Source: Schlegelella_A sp963778525
GTDB lineage: Bacteria > Pseudomonadota > Gammaproteobacteria > Burkholderiales > Burkholderiaceae_C
Direction: 5' to 3'
Assembly (NCBI GenBank): GCA_963778525.1
Contig: CAVZUJ010000003.1
Location: 1 to 64,000 of the forward strand
Length of the DNA stretch: 64,000 nucleotides
Position numbers and translations under genes: made by a program. The first letter of the stretch is position 1, and each line of letters opens with the position of its first letter. The notes beneath the pieces are model-generated. The model had not been told where the DNA came from. It worked only from the letters and a program-made list of their open reading frames with translations, and did not search any database. Positions 31,617 through 44,137 of the stretch are shown piece after piece.

Positions 31617-32765
31617 ATGAAGACCGCCAAGACCTATCGATTCGAAACCCTCGCGGTCCATGCCGGCCACGGCGTCGACCCATCGACCGGTGCGGTGGTC
31701 GAACCGATCCACCTTTCCACGACCTTCGAGCGCGGCGGCGACGGCAGCTATCCGCACGGCTACATCTATTCGCGCAACCACAACCCGAACCGCAACGGCC
31801 TCGAAGCGGCGCTCGCGGCGCTCGAAGGCGGCGCGGCCTGCGCCGCCTTCAGCTCGGGCCTGGCCGCGGTGACGGCGATCTTCCAGGGCCTGCAACCGGG
31901 CGACCACGTGCTGGCGCCGATGGACATCTACCACGGCACGGCCAACGTGCTGAAGCACCTGTTCGCGAAGTGGCAGGTGGGCGCGACCTTCGTCGACATG
32001 ACCCGCTTCGACGATGTCCAGCGTGCCCTGCAGCCCACGACCCGCATCGTCTGGATCGAGACGCCGTCGAACCCGCTGCTGCAATGCGTCGACATCGCGG
32101 CGATGGCCGAGCTGGCGCATCGGGCCGGCGCGCGTGCGGTGGCCGACAACACCTTCGCTTCACCTGCATTGCAGCGGCCGCTCGATCTCGGCTGCGACCT
32201 GGTGATGCACGCCACCACCAAGTACCTCGGCGGCCGCAGCGACGTGCTCGGCGGTGCCGTCGTCTCGCGCCACGACGACGAGGCATTCGCCGGCGTGCGC
32301 ACGGCGCAGCTCTACGGCGGCGCGGTGCCCTCGCCGTTCGACTGCTGGCTGGTCATGCGCAGCCTGCCGACGCTGGCGTATCGCATGCAGGCGCACTGCG
32401 CCAACGCCGGCCGGGTCGCGGCGTTCCTGCAGAAGCATCCGAAGGTCTCGGCCGTGCACTACCCCGGCCTCGAAAGCAGCCCGTTCCACGCCCTCGCGAA
32501 AAAGCAGATGTCCGGCTTCGGCGGCATGCTGTCGTTCGAGACCCGGGGCGGCAAGGACGCGGCGATGGCCGTGGCCGCGCATGTCGAGATCTTCACCCGT
32601 GCCACCAGCCTGGGCGGCGTGGAGAGCCTGATCGAGCATCGGGCCTCGATCGAAGGACCCGGGAGCAAGACGCCGCAAGGTCTTCTGCGCGTCTCCGTGG
32701 GGCTCGAGCACGTCGACGATCTGATCGACGATCTGGCGCAGGCGCTCGAGCGCAGCCCGGGCTGA
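31617..32765 (+). CDS. Cys/Met metabolism PLP-dependent enzyme (cystathionine gamma-lyase/synthase type)
   Basis: A 382-residue fold-type I PLP enzyme. The lysine that binds PLP is K202 in MHATTKYLGG, preceded by VADNTFASPALQRPL, and the N-terminal part has the IYSRNHNPNRNGLEAALAALE signature. It acts in transsulfuration: either gamma-elimination of cystathionine or gamma-replacement on an acylated homoserine. Sequence alone does not separate these. Start at the ATG at 31617; the 11 residues further upstream are not conserved in the family. Confidence 0.88.
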   Translation: MKTAKTYRFETLAVHAGHGVDPSTGAVVEPIHLSTTFERGGDGSYPHGYIYSRNHNPNRNGLEAALAALEGGAACAAFSSGLAAVTAIFQGLQPGDHVLAPMDIYHGTANVLKHLFAKWQVGATFVDMTRFDDVQRALQPTTRIVWIETPSNPLLQCVDIAAMAELAHRAGARAVADNTFASPALQRPLDLGCDLVMHATTKYLGGRSDVLGGAVVSRHDDEAFAGVRTAQLYGGAVPSPFDCWLVMRSLPTLAYRMQAHCANAGRVAAFLQKHPKVSAVHYPGLESSPFHALAKKQMSGFGGMLSFETRGGKDAAMAVAAHVEIFTRATSLGGVESLIEHRASIEGPGSKTPQGLLRVSVGLEHVDDLIDDLAQALERSPG

Positions 32766-32766
32766 G

Positions 32767-34137
32767 TCAGAACGCGCCGGCGTCGCCCGGAAAGACGATC
32801 GGCGATTCGCTGCCGTCGGCGGCCACGGCCGACACGCCGAAGGCCCAGTCGTCGATGACGATGTTGCTCAGCAGCAGGCGGGTCGGGGCGCCCGGCGCTG
32901 CCGCAACGAAGCGCTGGTATTGCCATTGCGGCGCGGTCGTGTCGCGCCACCAGACGCGATAGCCGGCCGCACCCGGCACCGCCTGCCAGCTGATCGTCGT
33001 GTCCGGTTTCACGGCACCGGCAATCGATACGCCGGCGGGCGGCGCGGGCGCCGCGGCCATGCCGGCGAGCGCCAGGGCATCGAGCCGCGTCACCTGCGCC
33101 AGGTAGCCGAAGTCGACGCCCTCGATCGTGTCGCCGAAGCGGCGGCCGTTCTCGACGCGCAGGTCCTGGTGCTGGCGGTCGTAGTGCTCGTGCGCCTCGG
33201 TCACGCGGATGGCCGGGTAGCCGGCTTCGAGAAACGGAATCTGGTCGCCACCGCGTCCGAAGCGGTCGACCCGATAGACGAGCCTGACCTTGAAGTTCAC
33301 GAGGTCGCGCTCGGCGATGCGCGCCATGTAGCGGGCGACGTTGCGCGAGGGCGAGTCGATCTCGCCGCCGCGATAGCGGCGTGCCTCGGCCTGCTTCGCC
33401 GTCTCGCCGGCCTTCGTGCCTTCGGAGAAGATGCGCACCGTGCTGTTGTCGTGCACGCCGTCTTCGCCGAAGCTGTTGCCGACGATGTCGTTGTTGAGAT
33501 CGGCCTCGACCTTCCAGCCGTTCGCCTTCGCGTACTCGGCGAGCACCTTGCCGCCGTAGAGTCCCTGCTCCTCGCCCGACAGCGCGGCGTAGACGATGGT
33601 CGCGCCGAACCGGTACTTCGAGAGCACGCGCGCGGCTTCGATCGCGGCGGCCACGCCGGAGGCGTCGTCGTTGGCGCCGGGCGCGTCGGCGGTGGCGTTC
33701 ATGACGTCGCTGACACGCGAGTCGAGATGTCCGGTGATGATCACGACGCGATCGGGCTCGCTCGTTCCGCGCTGGATCGCGACGATGTCCATCACCTCGG
33801 TGGGTTGCGGCATGCGCGCATCGGTGAAGGCGCGCGACGGCGTGACGATCGCGAGGCAGCCTCCGCACTCGCTCGAGATCGTCGCGAAGCGAGCGGCGAC
33901 CCAGCGCCGCGCTGCGCCGATGCCGCGTGTCTCGGAGACGGTGTCGGACAAGGTGTGGCGCGTGCCGAACGAGACGAGCTTGTCGATGCTGGTGCGCAAC
34001 TCGACCGGATCGATCTTGGCGACGATCTCCTGCGCCCGCAGCGTCGCCGCTTCCTGTGCCGGCGCGGCGCACGGCAGCGCGTACGCAAGCACGGCAAGAG
34101 GCAGACCGCGAATCAGCGCCAAAGAGAGCGTCTTCAT
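32767..34137 (-). CDS. Secreted M28-family zinc aminopeptidase with C-terminal Fn3-like domain
   Basis: A 456-residue exported metallopeptidase. A signal peptide (about residues 1-28, ending CAAPAQ) precedes the M28 domain. Zinc ligands and catalytic residues are H137 (ITGHLDSR), D157/D158 (GANDDASG), E189/E190 (SGEEQGLYG) and a later histidine in TEAHEHYD. From about residue 365 a fibronectin-like module (ISWQAVPGAAGYRVWWRD) completes the protein. It probably releases N-terminal residues from peptides in the periplasm or outside. Convergent with the PLP enzyme gene, one base apart. Confidence 0.9.
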   Translation of the reverse strand: MKTLSLALIRGLPLAVLAYALPCAAPAQEAATLRAQEIVAKIDPVELRTSIDKLVSFGTRHTLSDTVSETRGIGAARRWVAARFATISSECGGCLAIVTPSRAFTDARMPQPTEVMDIVAIQRGTSEPDRVVIITGHLDSRVSDVMNATADAPGANDDASGVAAAIEAARVLSKYRFGATIVYAALSGEEQGLYGGKVLAEYAKANGWKVEADLNNDIVGNSFGEDGVHDNSTVRIFSEGTKAGETAKQAEARRYRGGEIDSPSRNVARYMARIAERDLVNFKVRLVYRVDRFGRGGDQIPFLEAGYPAIRVTEAHEHYDRQHQDLRVENGRRFGDTIEGVDFGYLAQVTRLDALALAGMAAAPAPPAGVSIAGAVKPDTTISWQAVPGAAGYRVWWRDTTAPQWQYQRFVAAAPGAPTRLLLSNIVIDDWAFGVSAVAADGSESPIVFPGDAGAF

Positions 34138-34168
34138 CCGGGAATTATTGCCCTGGCTTCGTTCTCGG

Positions 34169-35890
34169 CTATGGCGAGCTGATCCTCGTCACACCGGTGC
34201 GCGTGAGCACGTACAGGGCGCCGTCGTTGCCGGCCAGCATGCCGACCGGAGAGCCCGACAGGTTGGCGAAGGTGTAGGCGGCGTTGCCGTTGGCCGGATC
34301 GAGCCGGGCGACGAACTGGGCGCCGAGATCGGCGAAGTAATACTGGTCGCGATAGCCGTCCGGGAAGGGTCCGTTGGCGGGATAGAAGGCGCCTCCCGTG
34401 ATCGCGATTCCTTTCAGGAAGCCGCCGGGACCGGAGCCGAGCGGGCTCGCGTCGGTGTGCTTGTAGGTGAAGAGCGGCCCCGTGATGCCCGCCGTCACGT
34501 TGTCGGGGCCTTCCGACCCGGGCCAGCCGTAGTTGGCGCCGGCGGTGCCCACGTCGATCTCCTCCCAGATGTTCTGGCCGACATCATTGATGTGGATGAG
34601 GCCGCTGCCGGTCTGGATCGCGAAGGTGAAGGGATTGCGCAGCCCGTAGGCCCAGACGGCGCGGGCGATGCCGGTCTGCGTGGTGAAGAACGGGTTGTCG
34701 CTCGGGATGCTGCCGTCTTCGTTGAACCGCAGGAGCTTGCCGAACGGCACGCTCAGGTCCTGCGCCTGCGGCGGGTTGGCGTTCTCGCCGACGCCGACGT
34801 AGAGCTTGCCGTCGCTGCCGAAATGCATGCCGCCGCCGTTGTGGTTGGTGGCGCTCGACAGGTTCGGCAGATCGACGAGCGCGACCTCGCTGCCGGCTGC
34901 CGCGACATCGCCGCTGGCGGTGAGTCGGCTGATGCGGTTGTGCGAGGCACCGCCCGAGATCCTTGTCGAATAGACGTAGACGAAGCCGTTGCTCGCGAAG
35001 TTCGGATGCAAGGCCACGCCGATCAGACCGCGTTCGCCGTTCGAGTCGACATTGAAGGTCGCGAACGGCGTCGCGAGCAGCGCGCCGTTCTTGACGACGC
35101 GCAATGCGCCGCCTTGCTCGGCGACGAAGAATCGCCCGTCGGGCGCCTGCGCGAACGCGGTCGCGTTGCTGAGGCCGGTGACCCAGCCTTCGTTGCGGGT
35201 GAAGCCGCTGGGCTGCGTGACGCTGCCGCCGAACTGAACGAGCGCCGTCGACCAGCCCGATACGTTGCCCGCCGCGTCGCTGGCGCGCACCCGCAGCACG
35301 TGCTGGCCCGAGGGGTAGGCACCGGCGGCGAGCGTCGTCGTGTAGGGCGGGCTGGCGAGGGCAGCGCCGATCGGCACGCCGTCGATCTGGAATTCGACGC
35401 TGCTGACGCCGACGTTGTCGGTGGCCGTCGCGCTGAGCGCGATCGTGCCGGTCAGACCCGTCGCCAGGTTGGCTGGCGCGCTCAGCGTCGCCGTCGGCGG
35501 CAATCCGTCGAGGGGCGGCGGCGTGAGCAGGATGGACACGGTGACGGCAGCGCTGGTGGTCGTCGCGCCGCGACTGTCGGTGGCGCGCGCGGTCAGGCTG
35601 TGCGGTCCACCGGTGAGCGGAGTCCACGAGAGCGAATACGGCCCGGTCGAGTCCGCGCCGAGGCTGGTGGATCCGTCGAAGAATTCGACCTTGGCGACGC
35701 TGTCGTCGGGGTCTGCCGCGGTGGCGGTCAGCGTGATCGCGTTGCCCGGGGTGCCGGTCGCGGGTGCCGTGAGCGTGACGGTCGGCGGCAGGTTGGCGCT
35801 CTGGCTGTCGGACGAGCCGCCGCCGCAGCCGGCGAGGAGGGCCGTGCAGAGGCATCCAAAAGCACGAGGCGCTTGCTTGCACATGGCCAT
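34169..35890 (-). CDS. Lipoprotein with two Ig-like domains and a PQQ-dependent sugar dehydrogenase (GSDH-like) propeller
   Basis: About 573 residues from the ATG at 35890; ATGs at 35884 and 35917 are alternatives. The N-terminus MAMCKQAPRAFGCLCTALLAGC ends in a lipobox (LLAGC), so the protein is lipid-anchored. Two Ig-like repeats follow, each with an ATDxxG/ADPDDSVAKVEF pattern. The C-terminal beta-propeller resembles soluble aldose sugar dehydrogenases: FFVAEQGGALRVVKNG, GLIGVALHPNF, HNGGGMHFGSDGKLYVGVGE, AYGLRNPFTF and the final PNGPFPDGYRDQYYFADL. Such enzymes oxidise sugars using PQQ and calcium. Substrate and PQQ use are inferred from family. Confidence 0.86.
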   Translation of the reverse strand: MAMCKQAPRAFGCLCTALLAGCGGGSSDSQSANLPPTVTLTAPATGTPGNAITLTATAADPDDSVAKVEFFDGSTSLGADSTGPYSLSWTPLTGGPHSLTARATDSRGATTTSAAVTVSILLTPPPLDGLPPTATLSAPANLATGLTGTIALSATATDNVGVSSVEFQIDGVPIGAALASPPYTTTLAAGAYPSGQHVLRVRASDAAGNVSGWSTALVQFGGSVTQPSGFTRNEGWVTGLSNATAFAQAPDGRFFVAEQGGALRVVKNGALLATPFATFNVDSNGERGLIGVALHPNFASNGFVYVYSTRISGGASHNRISRLTASGDVAAAGSEVALVDLPNLSSATNHNGGGMHFGSDGKLYVGVGENANPPQAQDLSVPFGKLLRFNEDGSIPSDNPFFTTQTGIARAVWAYGLRNPFTFAIQTGSGLIHINDVGQNIWEEIDVGTAGANYGWPGSEGPDNVTAGITGPLFTYKHTDASPLGSGPGGFLKGIAITGGAFYPANGPFPDGYRDQYYFADLGAQFVARLDPANGNAAYTFANLSGSPVGMLAGNDGALYVLTRTGVTRISSP

Positions 35891-36074
35891 GACGGAGAGC
35901 CCTCGAGACGAGTCCATTGCGAGCACAGCCCAACCCGGAGGGCGAAGGCGACGGTAAAAGAAATCTTGCTCCCTTCCTGCGAGTCGATGTGACAAGAGGT
36001 AGAGGCTTTTCGCGTTTCGAAGATGCCTGGGCCGTTGCACCGAGAATCGGTCTCGCTCCTACACCTTTTCGACA

Positions 36075-37472
36075 ATGACAACAGCACCTCCCTCTCGCGG
36101 CCCGGCCGCGGCGTTCGCCGCCGCACCCGATGGCCGGCCTCTGTGGCGCGTCTTCGCGGCCTTCCTCGGCCCGATGGTCGTCGGCAACGTCCTGCAGTCC
36201 ATGTCAGGCACCTTCAACAGCGTCTTTCTCGGCCAGATGCTCGGCACCAAGGCGCTGGCCGCCGTGTCGGCGGTGTTCCCGATCGTCTTCGTCTTCATCT
36301 CGCTCATCATCGGCGTCGGTGCCGGTGGCTCGGTGCTGATCGGCCAGGCCTGGGGCGCCAGGGAGGCACACAAGGTGAAGGCCATCGCCGGCACGGCGAT
36401 CATGCTCGGCCTCGTGCTCGGCCTGCTTGTCGCGCTGCTCGGTGGCGTCTTCACCGAGCAACTGCTGCGCCTGCTCGGCACGCCGGCCGACGTGCTGCCC
36501 GACGCGATCGGCTATGCGCGCGTGATGATGCTGGCGATGCCCGGGCTGATGGTCTTCATCCTGTCGACGCAGCTGCTGCGCGGCGTCGGCGACACCGTCA
36601 CGCCGCTCTACGCGCTGCTCCTGTCGACGGCGACATCTGCCCTGCTGACGCCGGCCTTGATCCGCGGCTGGGCCGGCCTGCCGCAGCTCGGCGTGACCAG
36701 CGCTGCGGTCGCCTCCATCGCCGCCTTCGTGGCTGCGCTGGCCTACCTCGGCGTGCACCTGCGCCGCGGCACGCACCCGCTGGCGCCCGACCGCGAGATG
36801 CTGCGGGCGCTGCGCATCGATCCGCAGATCCTGCGCCTGGTCCTGCGCATCGGCCTGCCCACGGGCGTGCAGATGATCGTCATCTCGCTTGCCGAGATCG
36901 CCTTGCTGTCGCTCGTCAACCGTTTCGGCTCGAACGCGACCGCGGCATACGGCGCCGTCAACCAGGTGGTGAACTACGTGCAGTTTCCGGCCTTGTCGAT
37001 CGCCATCACCGCATCGATCCTCGGCGCGCAGGCGATCGGCGCCGGCCGCACCGACCGGCTCGGCGCCATCACGCGCACCGGCCTGCAGATGAACGTCGCC
37101 CTGACCGGCTCGCTCGTCGTCATCGCCTATCTGTTCTCACGCCATCTCGTCGCCTTGTTCATCACCAGCGAGCCGGTGGTCGAGCTGGCGCAGTCGCTGC
37201 TGCACATCATGCTGTGGAGCAGCGTCGTCTTCGGCTTCGCCTCGGTGGTGAGCGGCGTCATGCGCGCCTCGGGGACGGTGCTGATGCCGCTCCTGATCTC
37301 CATCTTCTGCATCGCCGGCATCGAGGTGCCGTCGGCCTATGCGCTCGCCGCGCGGTTCGGCATCAAGGGCGTCTGGATGGCCTATCCGATCGCCTTCGTC
37401 TCGATGCTGATCCTGCAGACGGCGTTCTATCAACTCGTCTGGAAGAAGTCGAAGATCAAACGGCTGGTGTAG
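36075..37472 (+). CDS. MATE family efflux transporter
   Basis: A 465-residue inner-membrane exporter with about twelve hydrophobic segments in two related halves. GPMVVGNVLQSMSGTFNSVFLGQ, VGAGGSVLIGQAWGA and, in the second half, LSIAITASILGAQAIGAGRTD are typical of the MatE/NorM family. It exports cationic or drug-like compounds in exchange for Na+ or H+. It is divergent from the sugar dehydrogenase gene and convergent with the peptide importer; no regulator is adjacent. Confidence 0.92.
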   Translation: MTTAPPSRGPAAAFAAAPDGRPLWRVFAAFLGPMVVGNVLQSMSGTFNSVFLGQMLGTKALAAVSAVFPIVFVFISLIIGVGAGGSVLIGQAWGAREAHKVKAIAGTAIMLGLVLGLLVALLGGVFTEQLLRLLGTPADVLPDAIGYARVMMLAMPGLMVFILSTQLLRGVGDTVTPLYALLLSTATSALLTPALIRGWAGLPQLGVTSAAVASIAAFVAALAYLGVHLRRGTHPLAPDREMLRALRIDPQILRLVLRIGLPTGVQMIVISLAEIALLSLVNRFGSNATAAYGAVNQVVNYVQFPALSIAITASILGAQAIGAGRTDRLGAITRTGLQMNVALTGSLVVIAYLFSRHLVALFITSEPVVELAQSLLHIMLWSSVVFGFASVVSGVMRASGTVLMPLLISIFCIAGIEVPSAYALAARFGIKGVWMAYPIAFVSMLILQTAFYQLVWKKSKIKRLV

Positions 37473-37500
37473 GTCAGGCCTCGCCGTTGCGCCGCGGGCA

Positions 37501-38476
<976 letters not shown>

Positions 38477-38500
38477 GGCGGGCGGGATCCTTCGCTGCGC

Positions 38501-39570
<1,070 letters not shown>

Positions 39571-39571
<1 letters not shown>

Positions 39572-40513
39572 CAGAGCACCTTCCTCGGATCGAGCGCATC
39601 CCGCAGCCCGTCGCCGACGAAGTTGATGCACAGCACGGCGAGAAAGATCGCGGTGCCCGGGAACAGCGCCCAGTGCGGCGCGATGTCGAGGTATTCCTTG
39701 CTGTCGAAGAGGATGCGGCCCCAGGTCGGGATGTCGGGCGGAAAGCCGAGGCCGAGGAAGGACAGGGTCGACTCGGCGATGATCGCCGCGGCCACGTCGA
39801 TGGTGCCGGCCACGATCACCGGCCCGAGCGAGTTCGGCAGGATATGGCGCACGACCTGGCGCGGCACCGAGGCGCCGAGTGCGCGCGCGGCCTCGACGAA
39901 CTCCTTCTCGCGCAGCGAGAAGAACTGCGCCCGCACCAGGCGCGCCACCGGCATCCAGCGAAAGCCGCCGATGACGACGACGATGAGGAGGAAGACGCCG
40001 ACCTCGGGCCCGAACATGCTCTTCAGCTTTTCGCGAAAGAGGTAGATGAGGATCAGCAGCAGCGGCAACTGCGGCAAGGAGAGAAAGAGGTCGGTCAGCC
40101 ACATCAGCGCGGCGTCGACGGCGCCGCGCGAGATGCCCGCGATCGCACCGATCGTCACGCCGACGAACATCGACATCAGCATCGCCGCGATGCCGACCGA
40201 GAGCGAGATGCGGCCGCCGTAGAGCATGCGCGCGAAGATGTCCTGGCCGAGGTCGTCGGTGCCGAAGGGATGCGCCAGCGTCGGCGTCTTCAGGCGCGCG
40301 GTGAAGTCGATGTCGTTGACCGAGATCTTCCAGAGAAGCGGGCCGAAGGCGACGAACAGCACCATCGCCAGGAGCACGACGAGCTCCGACGACGGCCAGG
40401 CGATGGCGCAGGAAGCGCCGTCCCGCCTCGGCCCAGAGCGAGACGCTGCGCCGGCGCGGCACGACCGCGGGCGCGCCGCTAGCGATAGCTGATGCGGGGG
40501 TCGAGCCAGCCAT
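39571..40513 (-). CDS. dppC: Peptide ABC transporter permease DppC (one frameshift as written)
   Basis: About 313 residues after repair. The N-terminal part (APAVVPRRRSVSLWAEAGRR, then FLRHRLA) is in one frame and the membrane part (LVVLLAMVLFVAFGPLL onwards) in another, the break being near 40393. Permease hallmarks are HPFGTDDLGQDIFARMLYG, ARALGASVPRQVVRHILPN and TLSFLGLGFPPDIPTWG. The ATG at 40513 overlaps dppB by 35 bases; a GTG a few codons downstream is the alternative start. Confidence 0.84.
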
Positions 40514-41440
40514 AGAGCAGGTCGGCGAGAAGGTTGAAGAGGATGACGAGACAGGCGAAGACGAAGGTCACCGACATGATGACCGGCGTGTCGTTGCGCA
40601 GGATCGCGTCGATGAGGAGCGAGCCGATGCCCGGCACGCGGAAGATCTGCTCGGTGATGATGGCGCCACCGAAGACCTGCGGCATGGTCAGGGCAACGAG
40701 CGTCACCACCGGGATGAGGGCGTTGCGCACGACGTGCTTGAGGATCACGGTGCGCTCGCGCAGGCCCTTGCTGCGCGCCGTCGTCACGTAGTCGAGGCGG
40801 ATCACGTCGAGCATCGCCGAGCGCACGTAGCGTGTCCAGCTCGCGCCCTGGAAGAGGCCGAGCACGAGCACCGGCATGATCGACTGCCTGATCATCTCCG
40901 ACCACCATCGCCAGCCGGTGGCGGCGATGTCGGAGCGAAAGACGAAGGGTAGCCAGTCGAGCTTGATCGAGAAGAGCAGGATCAGGAGCAGGCCGGTGAA
41001 GAAGGTGGGTAGCGAGAAGCCGACGAGAGCGAGCGTGCTGGCGATGCGGTCGAACCACGAATAGGGCCGTGCCGCCGAGTAGATGCCGACCGGCAGGGCG
41101 ATGCAGCAGCGCCACGACCTGCGACGCGCCGATGACGGCGAGCGTCACCGGCAGCCGGCCGAGGATGAGCTTGTCGACGTCGACGCGGCTGATGAAGGAA
41201 AAGCCCCAGTCGCCCTTGAACATGGCGAAGAGCCAGTGGAAATAGCGCAGCCAGATCGGGTCGTCGAGGCCGAACTGGATGGCGCAGGTCGCCGCGCACC
41301 TCGGGCGGGATGTTCGGGTTCAGCGTCATCTCGCTGAACGGGTCGCCGGGTGCGAGCGCCAGGACCGTGAACAGCACGACGCTGATGCCGAGCAGGCTCG
41401 GCAGGGCGATGAGCAGCCGCCGCAGGAGGTAGTGCCCCAC
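40479..41440 (-). CDS. dppB: Peptide ABC transporter permease DppB (two frameshifts as written)
   Basis: About 320 residues after repair. The start (GTG) gives MGHYLLRRLLIALPSLLGIS and LALAPGDPF. Extra bases near 41281 and 41103 break the frame. Corrected, the chain runs EVRGDLR to IQFGLDDPIWLRYFHW, through FKGDWGFSFISRVDV to SQVVALL, then IALPVGIYSAARPYSW and FSLPTFFTGLLLILLFS. The C-terminal part has TARSKGLRERTVILKHVVRN and ITEQIFRVPGIGSLL, ending DPRISYR. First permease of the importer. Confidence 0.84.
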
Positions 41441-41478
41441 GGCAGCGGCAGCGTTGCTTCGAGGATCGCCGGGTCAGC

Positions 41479-43277
41479 TCAGCCGACGTTGCCTTGGCGG
41501 TACCAGTTCTGGAGGGCCGAGAAGTCGAGGTCCCACCCGAAAGCGAGGTCACCAGATTCAGGGCGCCGCCGCGCACGCGCGGCCTGCTGATGAGCGGAAT
41601 GACGATGTGGTCGTTGATGACCATGTCGTTGCACTTGATGTAGATGGCCGCGCGCTTGACCGGATCGAGCTCGGATTCGCCGGAATGGAAGAGCGCGTCG
41701 TACTCGGGATTGACGTAGCGGCAGATATTGCGGAATCCCCACTTGTTGGATTTCTGCGCCACCTCGGCCGAGGTGTACTGGTCCATGAAGCGCTGGGCGT
41801 CGGGCGCGGTCATGGTCGTGGTGTACATCTGCATGTCGGCCCAGAACTTCGGGTAGGTGTCGGGGTTGGCGACGTCGGACGAGAAGAACACCGACGCCGT
41901 CACCGACTTCAGCTCGAGGTCGACGCCTGCCTTCTGGCAGGCCTGCTTGACGATCGCCTGCTCCTTCTGGCGCGTGCCGTTGATCGACGTCTGGTAGACG
42001 AAGTGCATCTTCTTGCCGTTCTTCTCGCGGATGCCGTCGCTCCCCTTCTTCCAGCCGGCGGCGTCGAGCAAGGCGCTCGCCTTGTCGATGTTGAACTCCC
42101 ACTTCGTGTTCGGCGAGCGGAAGCGCGACGGGTTGTTCATGAAGTTCGCCGTGGCGAAGCCGGTGCGACCGTAGATGAATTCCTGCATGCTCTTCTTGTC
42201 GCACAGGTACGACATCGCCTCGCGCACCTTCGGGTCGCTGAAGGCGAAGTGGTGGCTCTTCACGCTGCCGCGCTCGCCGTCGACCTCGTTCCACGGGTCG
42301 GTGAGGTTGAGCTGGATGAACTCGATGTCGCCGCCCGGGACGATGTGCGCCTTGCCCTTGCCGCCCTTTTCCATGCCGATCAGCACCTCGTCCTCGACCT
42401 GCAGGTTCCAGGCGTAGTCGTACTCGCCCGTCTGCAGCACGGCCCGCGCCGCCGAGGTCGCGTCGCCGCCGCCCTTCATCTCGATGGTGTCGAAGTAAGG
42501 CCGGTTCGGCATGTGGTAGTTCGTGTTGATCTCGCCGCGCACGAGATCGCCCGGCGTGAAGGAGACGAACTTGTACGGACCCGTGCCCACCGGCTTGAGG
42601 TTGGTGGGCGCATCGCGCGACTTCGCGCCAGCGTAGGGGCCGAACAGGTGCTTGGGGATCACCATGCCTTCGGCGGCGACGAATGCCGTGGCCCAGAACG
42701 GCGTTGCCTTCTGGAAGGTCACGAGGATCGTGTAGTCGTCGACCTTGACGACGGTGATGTCCTTGTAGACCGCGATCGTCACGGCGGCGGTCGCCGGATC
42801 GCGCACGTATTCCCAGGTGAACACGCAGTCGTCGGCCGTGAACGGCTTGCCGTCGTGCCAGGTCACGCCCTTCTTCAGGCGCCAACGCACGACCTTGCCG
42901 CCCTCGAGCACGCCGCCGTTCTGCACGCTCGGGATCTCGGCGGCGAGAACGGGGACGAGGTTGCCGTCGTTGTCCCAGATGGCAAGCGGCTCGTAGAAGA
43001 CGCGCGAGGCTTCCTGGTCCTTGGTGCCGTTGGCGAAGTGCGGCTGCAGCAGCGTCGGTCCTTGCCACCAGAGCGTCTTCAAGGGGCCGCCGCCGCCGCG
43101 CTTGGTCGGCTTGTAGACCGGCGCGGGCTGCGCCTGGGCGATGCCCGCGTGCATCAGCATCATCGAGGCCATCGGCGCGGTCAGCCCGAGGCCGACCATT
43201 TTCTGGATGAAGCTGCGCCGCGGCATCTGGCCCGCGCGCACGTTCTCGATCAGGGCCCGAATCTGTCGCTCTTTCAT
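41479..43277 (-). CDS. Peptide ABC transporter substrate-binding protein (SBP_bac_5; one frame break near the end)
   Basis: About 599 residues. The leader carries a twin-arginine motif (MPRRSFIQKMVGLGL, about residues 19-33) and ends at AQAQPAP, so the protein is probably exported folded. The body is a DppA/OppA-like family 5 receptor (ASRVFYEPLAIWDNDGNLVP, GVTWHDGKPFTADDCVFTWE, VGTGPYKF). Near 41549 the frame breaks and the proper C-terminus is DLAFGWDLDFSALQNWYR to the stop at 41479; a lost G in GGG would explain it. First gene of the operon. Peptides are the default ligand, but other compounds are possible. Confidence 0.88.
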
Positions 43278-43392
43278 CGCTGCTCTCCGAAGTTCAATGA
43301 TCGGCCCGGAGGGGCCGGCATCGGGCCATGCTATGGGCTGGCCGCCGATGCCACATCCGGGTCGGCCCGGAGCAAGGCCGATGCCAGACCCC

Positions 43393-44106
43393 TCAGGCGG
43401 GCGCCGGCGCGGGCGGAATCAGCAGCCCCCTGGCGACGGCCGGGCGCGCCACGAACGCCGCCAACGCCCGTGCGACGGCCGGAAAGTCGGCGATGCCTAT
43501 GAGCTCGGCGGCGTCGTAGAAGCCGATCAGGTTGCGAATCCAGGGGAAGGTGGCGATATCGGCGATCGTGTAGGCGTCGCCCATCAGCCAGGCCCGGCTC
43601 GCCAGCCGGCCCTCGAGCACGGCGAGCAGGCGCTTCGATTCGGCGACATAGCGATCGCGCGGCCGCTTGTCTTCCCAGCCCTTGCCCGCGAACTTGTTGA
43701 AGAAGCCGACCTGGCCGAACATCGGGCCGACGCCGCCCATCTGGAACATCAGCCACTGGAGCGTCTCGTAGCGGGCCGCCGGATCCTGCGGCATGAGCTG
43801 GCCGGTCTTGTCGGCCAGGTAGACGAGGATGGCGCCCGACTCGAACAGGGCCAGCGGCCGGCCGCCGGGCCCGTTCGGATCGAGGATGGCCGGGATCTTG
43901 CCGTTCGGGTTGAGCGACAGGAATTCGGGCGAGCTCTGCTCGTTGCGGTCGAACGCGACCCGATGCACTTCGTACGCGAGGCCGGTTTCCTCGAGCGCGA
44001 TCGAGATCTTGACCCCGTTCGGCGTGGGCAGCGAGTAGAGCTGCAGGCGGTCGGGATGGCGAGCGGGCCACTTGCGGGTGATCGGGAACAGCGAGAGGTC
44101 GGTCAT
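43393..44106 (-). CDS. Glutathione S-transferase family protein (YfcG/YghU-like)
   Basis: A 237-residue cytoplasmic protein. The N-terminal thioredoxin-like domain has LYSLPTPNGVKISIALEE and the GSH-binding ESGAILVYLADKTG (about residues 90-103), and the C-terminal helical domain contains WLMFQMGGVGPMFGQVGFF and the N-capping box ADIATFPW. NGK/PAILDPNGPGG is typical of the nu-class disulfide reductases YfcG and YghU. No catabolic partner adjacent. Confidence 0.9.
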   Translation of the reverse strand: MTDLSLFPITRKWPARHPDRLQLYSLPTPNGVKISIALEETGLAYEVHRVAFDRNEQSSPEFLSLNPNGKIPAILDPNGPGGRPLALFESGAILVYLADKTGQLMPQDPAARYETLQWLMFQMGGVGPMFGQVGFFNKFAGKGWEDKRPRDRYVAESKRLLAVLEGRLASRAWLMGDAYTIADIATFPWIRNLIGFYDAAELIGIADFPAVARALAAFVARPAVARGLLIPPAPAPA

Positions 44107-44137
44107 GGTCGAAGGGGAGTGCGCGAAAGGAGGAAGG